In this document: positions 1 through 6,066 of the stretch, piece by piece
How the letters are laid out: each line of letters opens with the position of its first letter
Position numbering within the stretch: position 1 is the stretch's first letter
Assembly: GCA_023428865.1 (NCBI GenBank)
Contig: JAEYWT010000073.1
Coordinates: forward strand, 1-9,393
Length of the DNA: 9,393 nt
Direction: 5' to 3'
Source of the DNA: Bacteroidota bacterium
GTDB taxonomy: Bacteria; Bacteroidota; Bacteroidia; Flavobacteriales_F; PHOS-HE28
The notes under the pieces: model-generated
What the model was told of the DNA's origin: nothing
What the model saw: only the letters and a program-made list of their open reading frames with translations
Database searches by the model: none
Translations under genes and position numbers: made by a program

Positions 1-131
1 GGGGCTCCTCTGCGTGGAAGGATGGCAGCATCCCCTTCAACCCGCATTGGCGTGAGCTCACCCAACCGGGTAGCACCAGCAGCGGCGTGATCCCCGGCGT
101 AACCATCAAAGGCAGCGCACAAACCCACTAA
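1..131 (+). CDS. C-terminal fragment of an unrecognised protein
   Basis: The window opens inside a reading frame (first full codon at base 3) that stays open for 42 codons and ends at TAA 129-131. The visible part begins GSSAWKDGSIPFNPHW and ends IPGVTIKGSAQTH; it is rich in Gly, Ser, Thr and Pro, as is common at the ends of exported Bacteroidota proteins. It carries no T9SS sorting motif, no membrane helix and no motif I can name. The stop lies 3 nt before the ATG of the next gene, so the two are probably cotranscribed and perhaps translationally coupled. That this is real coding sequence is inferred from the open frame and the tight junction; 42 codons is too short to be certain. The rest of the gene is outside the window. 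Confidence 0.5.
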   Translation, partial: GSSAWKDGSIPFNPHWRELTQPGSTSSGVIPGVTIKGSAQTH

Positions 132-134
132 GCC

Positions 135-1364
135 ATGCGTAATCAATTATGCGCGCTCGGCCTCCTAGTTGCGAGCTGGATGAGCGCACAGAACATCACG
201 GGTTATGAGTACTGGTTCAATACTGCAGACCAGGACGGCCAGCGCTTCTTCGAGGCGACAGGCGGCACACAGGTGGTGGGGCTTATGGGCCTGAACATTC
301 CACTCGGTGCTGTGCCTTTGGGGCACCATGTGGCACACTACCGGCTGAAGGACAGCAACGGCCGATGGAGCAGCGTATTAAGCAAGCCTGTCACGCGCCT
401 TGTCGGGAGTCCATACGAAATCACCGGGGGTGAGTACTGGTTCGATGAGAGCACGACGCGCCACCCCTTCAGCCTAGGGCCGGGCCAGTCCGTGAGCGCG
501 ACTATCGATCCCGGGGTGACCGGTTTGGCACAGGGACCGCACATGGCGCATTACCGCCTGCGCGACAACCATGGTTTCTGGAGCAGTGTGCTGAGCAAAC
601 CGTTCACTGTGCTCCCCGCCGGCCCACATCAACTCGTGTTACTGCGCTATTGGAGCGACCCCGCCACCACGGACCCTTCGGACATGACCGTGGTCCCCAT
701 CACGCCCGCCGTGCAATACCTGGACATCATCGATGATGTGCTGTTCTGCAACTGGAGCACCACCGGGCAAACGAACGTGTACTTCCAGTTGAAGGACAAC
801 CATGCACAGTGGAGTTCGGTGTTGACACGCAATTACATGGTGGATGGTTCAACGGCCGCTCCCGGACAACCTACGGCCATGAATTGGAACCCCGCGCCGG
901 CTTTCGGCTCCTCACAGACGTATTCGGTAATCCCCGTTCCGGGGGCTGCCGGATACACCTGGACCCTGCCGAATGGATGGACGGGCAGTTCCAACACCAA
1001 TAGCATCAACGTGCAAGTCGGGAACAGCAATGATGCATGGCAATTATGCGTGCAGGCATACAACGGTTGCGGTGAGAGCGAAGAACGCTGCATGGACATC
1101 TCCACGATCATGGTACAGCACAGCGGCACCAACAGCATCACGCTCTTCCCCAACCCCACCAGCGGCCAATTCACCCTTGCCGCCGAGACATCCATCACAC
1201 GTGTACTGATCCATAACAGCACCGGCCTATTGGTACGCGAGCTGGGCAACATCGGCGCAGACCGCGTCGCATTGGACCTCACTGGCGAAGCTGGTGGCCT
1301 TTACACCGTGCGTGTTTTCCGAGGCGAACAGCACAGCGACGTGCGGGTTGTGGTGCAGCATTGA
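135..1364 (+). CDS. Secreted T9SS cargo protein with three YWF/WSS repeats, PKD-like domain and type A sorting domain
   Basis: This 409-residue protein starts with a Sec signal peptide (residues 1-18, cleavage likely after MSA before Gln19). Three degenerate repeats of about 70 residues follow (about 23-90, 98-160, 169-238). Each begins with Tyr-Trp (EYWF or RYWS) and ends with an HYRLKD- or FQLKD-like strand, then WSSVLS or WSSVLT. Residues about 244-325 resemble a PKD/Ig-like domain (YTWTLPNGW, CVQAYNGCGES). The last 72 residues form a T9SS type A sorting domain starting FPNPTSGQF at 338 and ending in a VYTVRVF-like strand (here LYTVRVF at about 390). In this family the sorting domain directs export through the T9SS and is usually removed at the surface. 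I infer a surface-attached or released protein of unknown ligand; no catalytic motif is visible. The ATG is 3 nt after the upstream stop, with no clear Shine-Dalgarno, as is usual in Bacteroidota. Confidence 0.9.
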   Translation: MRNQLCALGLLVASWMSAQNITGYEYWFNTADQDGQRFFEATGGTQVVGLMGLNIPLGAVPLGHHVAHYRLKDSNGRWSSVLSKPVTRLVGSPYEITGGEYWFDESTTRHPFSLGPGQSVSATIDPGVTGLAQGPHMAHYRLRDNHGFWSSVLSKPFTVLPAGPHQLVLLRYWSDPATTDPSDMTVVPITPAVQYLDIIDDVLFCNWSTTGQTNVYFQLKDNHAQWSSVLTRNYMVDGSTAAPGQPTAMNWNPAPAFGSSQTYSVIPVPGAAGYTWTLPNGWTGSSNTNSINVQVGNSNDAWQLCVQAYNGCGESEERCMDISTIMVQHSGTNSITLFPNPTSGQFTLAAETSITRVLIHNSTGLLVRELGNIGADRVALDLTGEAGGLYTVRVFRGEQHSDVRVVVQH

Positions 1365-1459
1365 CCAAAGCGAACATGACCGAGGCTACGGGCATTCAGC
1401 ATGCGGCAATGTGCTCGTGTGTTGAATACCCGTACCGATCCAAAAACCAAACGAGTACT

Positions 1460-1915
1460 ATGAGTATCTGGAACCAACTGCCCGCACTGCCCCTTGTGGC
1501 ACTCGTGGCCTGCAGCTCAACGAACACGCCTGAGGGAGCTGGAGCTGCGCTAGCGGAGAAGAAATGCGCTTGTTACGAGATAGAGAAGGATGCCGCACTA
1601 GCAAGGAGTGTCGCCACGCTGGATGCTATGAAACAGAACCCCACTCTCACTTCTTATGAAGCCTGGATGTCGTATCGCGACAAGGACGCTTGGGACGAGC
1701 GGGAACGGCAGTGCGATGAAGAGGGCGAGAAGTTGATGGAGGAAGTCCAGTTGAAATACCCGCGAGAAGAGGACCGGCAGACCATCAAGAACGCAGCATC
1801 GGACCACTTCAAGATCTGCGAACGCGAGGTGAAGGACAAGCTCAAGGACAAGGAGAAGGCGCTTCAAGAGGAGATCCAGGAACTCGATGCTGCCAGGTCC
1901 GGTGGTTCCAGATGA
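1460..1915 (+). CDS. Small Cys-containing, coiled-coil lipoprotein (hypothetical)
   Basis: I place the start at ATG 1460, giving 151 residues, because this puts a hydrophobic leader with a lipobox (ALVAC, Cys18) at the N-terminus. A longer frame could start at TTG 1361, overlapping the previous stop, but its extra 33 residues would bury the leader. After Cys18 comes a short Ser/Thr/Gly linker, a CAC motif (Cys36, Cys38), and a highly charged, probably helical body with Cys85 and Cys120. Residues about 118-145 are dense in Glu and Lys and look like a coiled coil. The four mature cysteines could form two disulfides in the periplasm or on the surface; that is inference. I do not recognise the family. 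It lies 95 nt after the T9SS gene and 142 nt before the next gene, so it may have its own promoter, though I find no convincing -7 element. Confidence 0.72.
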   Translation: MSIWNQLPALPLVALVACSSTNTPEGAGAALAEKKCACYEIEKDAALARSVATLDAMKQNPTLTSYEAWMSYRDKDAWDERERQCDEEGEKLMEEVQLKYPREEDRQTIKNAASDHFKICEREVKDKLKDKEKALQEEIQELDAARSGGSR

Positions 1916-2057
1916 GAATGGAGGTCCGCCCCGAGCACTGCGGAATCCCCGCCACCTGCGGACATCCATATGGACTTCCGTGGCGATGGGATCACATTGC
2001 CGCGGGTGAATTGATGAGGATGGTATAGCGGCTGGTCATACTTCACCCCACACCGAC

Positions 2058-2447
2058 ATGTACAACAAGGATCATCTGGACGGCTACCATGGACGACCCC
2101 GCTCCGTGTTCACCAACAACAGCGAATACGAGCGCGGTCAACACGCAAGCCCTTCGGGAGCGATCGGTGGTGGATCGTTCGGTGCCATGTTCTTGGCGCT
2201 CATACTGGCAGCGGCGGTATTCGTGCTGTCCTACATGTTGTACTTCGGGCTGATAGCATTAGTGGGTGGGCTGTTGCTGATGCTGGCGATGCGCTTATGG
2301 AAAGCCAACGACATCGCGTTCGGCGAAGCGTTCCGCGCGTCGTTCTCCGCCTTAGCGGCGTTCTGCGGTTGTGTGCTAGTGATGCCCACCATCGCCACCG
2401 TAGTACACACCATGGCAGTACTACCCGCCATTGGCCGCCACTTCTGA
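2058..2447 (+). CDS. Small multi-pass inner-membrane protein (hypothetical)
   Basis: The 129-residue product has a polar N-terminus of about 40 residues with basic and aromatic residues, then a hydrophobic block. The likely membrane segments are about 43-62, 63-80 and 95-116. The first two are nearly continuous, so two or three helices are possible. Between the second and third lies a short polar loop (residues 81-93, WKANDIAFGEAFR). Its GEAF part resembles loops in small Bacteroidota membrane proteins, but I cannot name a family with confidence. No signal peptide or catalytic motif is visible. The ATG at 2058 is the natural start since the polar segment precedes the first helix. The next gene starts 32 nt after the stop, suggesting cotranscription with the DUF3298-like lipoprotein. 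The function is unknown. Confidence 0.75.
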   Translation: MYNKDHLDGYHGRPRSVFTNNSEYERGQHASPSGAIGGGSFGAMFLALILAAAVFVLSYMLYFGLIALVGGLLLMLAMRLWKANDIAFGEAFRASFSALAAFCGCVLVMPTIATVVHTMAVLPAIGRHF

Positions 2448-2479
2448 AGCGTTCCTCAACTTCCGCGATCATCCATCCT

Positions 2480-3469
2480 ATGAAAAAGTACATCCTCCTG
2501 CTGGCGATCCACATCACATCATGCGCTCCCCAAGGTGATCCGACTCCGGTTTCAAAGGTCGAGGTCCGTTTCGCGGCCGATGTGGAGGGCCGCACCATCC
2601 ACCTCTTCGTTCGTGAAGATACCGCTCATGGCGGCACTCCAGTACGCTACCTTAAGCTTGATGATCCCCAAGAGAAGGACATATTGCACGGCTACGAGCA
2701 GGTCTCGGATCCTGATTCCATGGTGGCCGTGTTCCAGTCAGGTACCCCGGATGAAGCCAGGATCAAGATCGCTGGAATACGAGGGGATGCGGGTACGTGG
2801 AGGCTCGATTACACACGCGGCGATAGCGGCGTTCCGCTGATCCTGACGCTGAAAGAGGACCCCACGGCGCTGGTGTTCGAACAGCAGGAGTATCGAGGGA
2901 GCACGGATATACGCACGTATCGCATCACCGATCGGGCCACGGGCAGACCGCATCCGCTGGACAGTGTACTCCAGGACATGATCTGCCATGGGAAGACCTA
3001 TGCTGAACGTGCCGGCACGGCACAGGACGATGCCACCGGCAGCGAGAACTACGGTGTCTCTATTGAATACCAAGCCGACGACCGCATCGTGCTGGAGGTC
3101 CACTTCAGCTATTACGAGGAAGGTATGGCGCACCCCCAAGGAGGATCGCGTTTCATGAACTACGACCTGGTAGACAACCGGGAGTTGAAGCTTGCGGATG
3201 TGATCTCGGCCCGCAACCAGGCCAAGCTGAAGGCCCTCGCGAAGAAGTTGTTCTACGCCACCTACACCGACCGCAGCATGCGCAGCAGCAACTTCAAGCT
3301 CACGGACAATGTTGCCTTTCGGCGAAGCGGCATCGAGTTCAAATACCGCGCCTACGAGATGGGACCTTACGTGATGGGCGAAATGGGCATGACCATTCCC
3401 TACACAGAGATCATGGACCTGATGGATACGAGCAGCAACCTGTACAAGGCATTGACCTCAGCAAAATGA
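2480..3469 (+). CDS. Lipoprotein with C-terminal RsiV/DUF3298-like domain
   Basis: Starting at ATG 2480 gives 329 residues beginning MKKYILLLAIHITSC, a short lipoprotein signal with Cys15 as the acylation site. An ATG at 2297 would extend the frame through the upstream gene's sequence in another frame, with an Arg/His-rich leader, and is rejected. Residues about 100-125 (GTWRLDY and following strands) look like an N-terminal beta-rich domain. Residues about 194-315 match the pattern of DUF3298, the fold of the RsiV C-terminal domain: a strand ending FSYYEEGMAHPQGG (209-222), then a FMNYDL...ELKLADV segment (225-241), a helix, and a closing YEMGPYVMG...MTIPYTEI (292-311). In RsiV this fold binds lysozyme and controls a sigma factor. 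No cytoplasmic anti-sigma region is present here, so I infer only a periplasmic or surface lipoprotein. It follows the small membrane gene by 32 nt. Confidence 0.85.
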   Translation: MKKYILLLAIHITSCAPQGDPTPVSKVEVRFAADVEGRTIHLFVREDTAHGGTPVRYLKLDDPQEKDILHGYEQVSDPDSMVAVFQSGTPDEARIKIAGIRGDAGTWRLDYTRGDSGVPLILTLKEDPTALVFEQQEYRGSTDIRTYRITDRATGRPHPLDSVLQDMICHGKTYAERAGTAQDDATGSENYGVSIEYQADDRIVLEVHFSYYEEGMAHPQGGSRFMNYDLVDNRELKLADVISARNQAKLKALAKKLFYATYTDRSMRSSNFKLTDNVAFRRSGIEFKYRAYEMGPYVMGEMGMTIPYTEIMDLMDTSSNLYKALTSAK

Positions 3470-3600
3470 TACCCGCTTTACGGCACATCCCGAAGCCGCT
3501 TCGATCAGAACCGTGAAATAAATACGGCCACAGCTTGCCGGATCGGGATCAATTCCCATATTTAAAACCTTGAAACGCGCGTAGCATTTGGATCTCTCCT

Positions 3601-3608
3601 CACCTTTG
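3601..3608 (+). promoter_or_regulatory. Possible -7 element (CACCTTTG) of the 3624 gene
   Basis: CACCTTTG differs from the Bacteroidota -7 consensus TAnnTTTG at one position and lies 16 nt before the ATG, which would leave a short leader. There is no TTG at the expected distance of about 19-21 nt upstream (the nearest, at 3570-3572, is 28 nt away). The match is weak and could be chance. Confidence 0.25.
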
Positions 3609-3623
3609 CACCGTTCCTCAAGC

Positions 3624-5324
3624 ATGATCCCGCGTGTGGCGCTCCTGTTCGCCTTCGGGTTGGCCGCCGCTTGCTTCTTGCTGTCCTTTTTCGAGGTGCG
3701 GTTGAATGACACACCTATGGCAAGCGCCACAGGCATCGACCTGGTGATGGGGAATATTCCGGATCCGAAGGGCCTTCCCGGCTTATCACATGATCCGGCA
3801 GGAACCGCAGCGCGGAGCGCTGATGATACCGCCGATCACCACGGCGGAGGGAATGCTGCTGAACAGGCACGACGCTTCCTGCAACAACAGGCGCAACGCA
3901 CACCCACGCCTGCATCCCCGGTCACCGCGCCCCGCACGGAACCCAATGCCTTGGCCATCGTGGCCCTGATCTGCGCGTTCACTGGCATGGTCATTTTCTT
4001 CGTACGCATGAAGGCGGAAGGGATCGTTTCCGCCGCGCTAGCCGCCGCAGGTGTCGGAGCCTTGCTCGCTTTGCGCAGCACGGTGGCGCAGCTCCTAAAG
4101 GGCCTGCCCGATACAGCGGACCTAGGCATCAGGTTGGAAGTGGCCCCCGGCCCAGGCTTCTGGGGTGCGGTGGTGTTGTTCGGCTTTGCACTCGTAGTGG
4201 GCATCGTGCATGCGTTGCCTGCTCGTTCACGCGCGCGCACAGTACCTCGGCCCGCCACCAGCACACCTCCCGTGCAGGTGGTACCGCCGCCTGTGACCCC
4301 AGTGATGAACACGCCGCGCGACGCGGAGGCGAAGGATCGCACACCAGAGAGCCGTTCAGCCGCGCCACCGACCGAGGCTGCCGCGATGGAAGTGTCGGAA
4401 CAATCCAGCCCTACACCTGTGGAGCCACATGCCGCAGCAGCGAACTTGAACCGGCCCCGTGCGGTACCTGATACGCCCGCGCCCGTACCCCAAGAGGAGC
4501 GCCCGGCTGCCATACCCGCAGCGGTGGAGCCGAACCCACACATACCGACCGGAGAGCCTCCCGTGGCCGGGGAAGAGCCATTGGCCACCGCTTCACCGCC
4601 TAAAGAACCACCAGCACCACCTCCGGATCCGACACATCCTCCTCCGGACAGCACACGAACCGTTCAACCACCCACCTCACCAGAACCACCCAAGCCAGCG
4701 ATCATGGAACAGCACAACCAACCCCAGAACCCACCGCCGCAGTTCAACGCCAACGTACTCACCGGCTTCGCCACACCGTACATCAACTTGATCGACAGCG
4801 GCGCACTGTACCGCAAGCCGTTCAAGATCCTGTACACCGTGTTCGCAGTGCTTAATCTGCTAGGTATACTTGGTGTACTGGGCTTCATGTTCAAAGGAGG
4901 CGTGGGGCCGATCGTCACGGGCCTCTTCATGATCTTCGCACTTTGGATCGGCTTCCAGATCTGGTGGAACCGTCGGGAAAAGGTGAATGCCTTTGTGAAT
5001 CCCGGATCGGAATTCGTGGCGTTGCCCGTGTTCTCGCATTTGATCCAGACCAATGGTGAGTGGGCAGGAACGTTCGTGGCCATTGCCGGTGTAGGCGCTT
5101 CCTTGGGTGGACTTATCGCTAGTTCGGGTTCGTCGCGTTACGGCGGGTACGGCATGGACCCGATGTCCATGTTGGGAGAAATGGGCGCGGCAGGCATTAT
5201 CGTAGCACCCATCCTTGGCTTCCTCATCCTGATCATCACACGAGCCATCGCCGAACAGATCCGCGCTCTCGCACGGGTGGCGGACAACACGCGCAGTATC
5301 GACCACAACACGAAGCGAGGCTGA
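3624..5324 (+). CDS. Two-module membrane protein joined by a Pro-rich linker (hypothetical)
   Basis: The start at ATG 3624 (566 residues) places the first membrane helix at the N-terminus; a TTG at 3588 would add 12 unlikely residues. Module one (1-200) has a helix at about 3-20, an FFEVRLND...ATGIDLVMG segment (20-42), a polar loop, helices at about 109-127 and 133-150, and a last helix after a GPGFWG turn (179-196). This order resembles a loose class of bacterial four-helix proteins I know only by pattern. Residues about 200-373 are a linker very rich in Pro, Ala, Glu and Thr, probably disordered. Module two (374-566) has helices at about 402-423, 427-448, 480-500 and 522-540, with conserved-looking NLIDSGALYRKPF (388-400), WNRREKVNAF, and FSHLIQTNGEW (470-480), ending in a charged tail. 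The function is unknown. Met361 could be an internal start. A strong terminator follows. Confidence 0.82.
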   Translation: MIPRVALLFAFGLAAACFLLSFFEVRLNDTPMASATGIDLVMGNIPDPKGLPGLSHDPAGTAARSADDTADHHGGGNAAEQARRFLQQQAQRTPTPASPVTAPRTEPNALAIVALICAFTGMVIFFVRMKAEGIVSAALAAAGVGALLALRSTVAQLLKGLPDTADLGIRLEVAPGPGFWGAVVLFGFALVVGIVHALPARSRARTVPRPATSTPPVQVVPPPVTPVMNTPRDAEAKDRTPESRSAAPPTEAAAMEVSEQSSPTPVEPHAAAANLNRPRAVPDTPAPVPQEERPAAIPAAVEPNPHIPTGEPPVAGEEPLATASPPKEPPAPPPDPTHPPPDSTRTVQPPTSPEPPKPAIMEQHNQPQNPPPQFNANVLTGFATPYINLIDSGALYRKPFKILYTVFAVLNLLGILGVLGFMFKGGVGPIVTGLFMIFALWIGFQIWWNRREKVNAFVNPGSEFVALPVFSHLIQTNGEWAGTFVAIAGVGASLGGLIASSGSSRYGGYGMDPMSMLGEMGAAGIIVAPILGFLILIITRAIAEQIRALARVADNTRSIDHNTKRG

Positions 5325-5353
5325 GCACAACAACGTTGCGACCCACACCAGTG

Positions 5354-5391
5354 AAGTCCGGCGACCACCGCACGTGGTCGTCGGACTTTTT
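5354..5391 (+). terminator. Strong intrinsic terminator after the 566-residue membrane protein gene
   Basis: The left arm AGTCCGGCGACCAC (5355-5368) pairs with GTGGTCGTCGGACT (5374-5387) across a 5-nt loop CGCAC, with one G-U pair in 14. An A at 5354 can pair with the T at 5388. A run of five T (5387-5391) follows directly. It starts 30 nt after the stop at 5322-5324, so it should end the transcript of the membrane gene. On the minus strand the stem is not followed by a comparable T run, so it is probably one-directional. Confidence 0.9.
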
Positions 5392-5580
5392 CGTTCCACG
5401 TGAATGCGTGACGGTAGCGGACCCGATCGGTCGCCATCACCTTCGTGCGGACCTTCGCGTGTTCCGTACAGTGCTTATCACATACCACCTTCCCGGTGGT
5501 TCATACCGCATTCACATCCCCGTAATCATGGCGTCGACTGGCATGGTTGTTTCGTATCGTCAAGTCCAGAACAACCCACC

Positions 5581-5997
5581 ATGCGCACCCTGTTCACCGC
5601 CCTCCTGATCGCCACCACTACGATCACCCTCGCACAAGGACCCACGTTCATCAATGAGGAGACCCTTGCCTTACGGATCGTCCAGGCCATTACACAGGAC
5701 CTAGGCCAAGGGTCCGGCGGCCTCTGGCGGATCCAATGTCGCGTTGTTCAACACAACAGCTCGGCATCCGGCACGGGAAGTAGTTTGGTCATGTACACGG
5801 CTCCACGTGTGTACCTCGGCGTTGAGATGGAACTGATACAGCCCTCCACCGGGGACATCGTAGCCGTCCATCAACTGAATGCACAAGGTCGCACCAGCCT
5901 GGAGGAAGCGGTCGATCATATCGTGGACCGCGCAACCCTCTACATCCGAACGATCGAGGCACCGAGCCTAGTTCCGGAATTGGTGCGTGGTAACTAA
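5581..5997 (+). CDS. Small secreted protein, possibly with a CsgG/LpoB-like fold
   Basis: The start at ATG 5581 gives 138 residues with a Sec signal peptide (MRTLFTALLIATTTITLA, cleavage likely before Gln19). An in-frame ATG at 5404 would add 59 low-complexity residues ahead of this leader and is rejected. The mature part has one Cys and an alternating pattern: an N-terminal helix (about 24-40), a strand region (WRIQCRVVQ), then APRVYLGVEMELIQPSTGD (74-92), and an amphipathic helix with EEAVDHIVDRA (108-118). The order strand, 'L-I-x-x-S-T-G-D' turn, strand, helix recalls the periplasmic fold of CsgG and LpoB (liDvxtGei); this is a resemblance by eye and may be wrong. There is no lipobox, so it is probably periplasmic or released. 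It lies beyond the terminator and ends 69 nt before the decarboxylase gene, so the two may share a transcript. Confidence 0.72.
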   Translation: MRTLFTALLIATTTITLAQGPTFINEETLALRIVQAITQDLGQGSGGLWRIQCRVVQHNSSASGTGSSLVMYTAPRVYLGVEMELIQPSTGDIVAVHQLNAQGRTSLEEAVDHIVDRATLYIRTIEAPSLVPELVRGN

Positions 5998-6007
5998 GGT
6001 GCCACTA

Positions 6008-6049
6008 AGGGAAAGCCAGCCGGAAAGCGGAGGTGCCCTATCTTTCCCT
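6008..6049. repeat. 8-bp inverted repeat in the decarboxylase leader
   Basis: AGGGAAAG (6008-6015) is repeated in reverse complement as CTTTCCCT (6042-6049), 26 nt apart, within the 69-nt gap before the decarboxylase. The right arm overlaps TATCTTTC (6039-6046), which is one base from the TAnnTTTG -7 consensus but lacks a suitable TTG upstream. The pair could be an operator, a leader hairpin, or chance. A GGAGGTG sequence at 6029-6035 is 31 nt from the ATG, too far to act as its ribosome binding site. Confidence 0.3.
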
Positions 6050-6066
6050 ACGGCTTACCCCATCCC

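Noticed and set aside
1361..1459. TTG start overlapping the stop of the T9SS gene, extending the lipoprotein by 33 residues
   Set aside because: The extension would place the lipoprotein signal and lipobox internally; ATG 1460 gives a normal leader.
2297..2479. Upstream extension of the DUF3298-like lipoprotein starting inside the small membrane protein gene
   Set aside because: The extra 61 residues are an Arg/His-rich out-of-frame reading of the upstream gene; MKKYILLL at 2480 is a clear lipoprotein start.
3489..3554. Small hairpins after the DUF3298-like gene (CGAAG-CCG-CTTCG; GGGA-TCAAT-TCCC) considered as terminators
   Set aside because: The stems are only 4-5 bp and neither is followed by a T run.
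3588..3623. TTG start adding 12 residues to the 566-residue membrane protein
   Set aside because: ATG 3624 directly precedes the first hydrophobic helix, and the extension reads through possible promoter sequence.
3836..4654. Long minus-strand open frame (272 codons) opposite the membrane protein gene
   Set aside because: It is the antisense of the GC-rich Pro/Ala linker, yielding Gly/Ser/Ala-rich low-complexity sequence; such shadows are expected in GC-rich DNA.
5400..5515. 9-bp inverted repeat GTGAATGCG / CGCATTCAC enclosing a small hairpin (5484-5500), considered as a structured RNA or riboswitch
   Set aside because: A 9-bp match 98 nt apart has a chance of roughly one in ten in a gap of this size, and no known riboswitch core is recognisable.
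5404..5580. In-frame extension of the small secreted protein by 59 residues
   Set aside because: It is low-complexity, Pro/Ser/His-rich and precedes a good signal peptide at 5581; the region is better read as non-coding leader.
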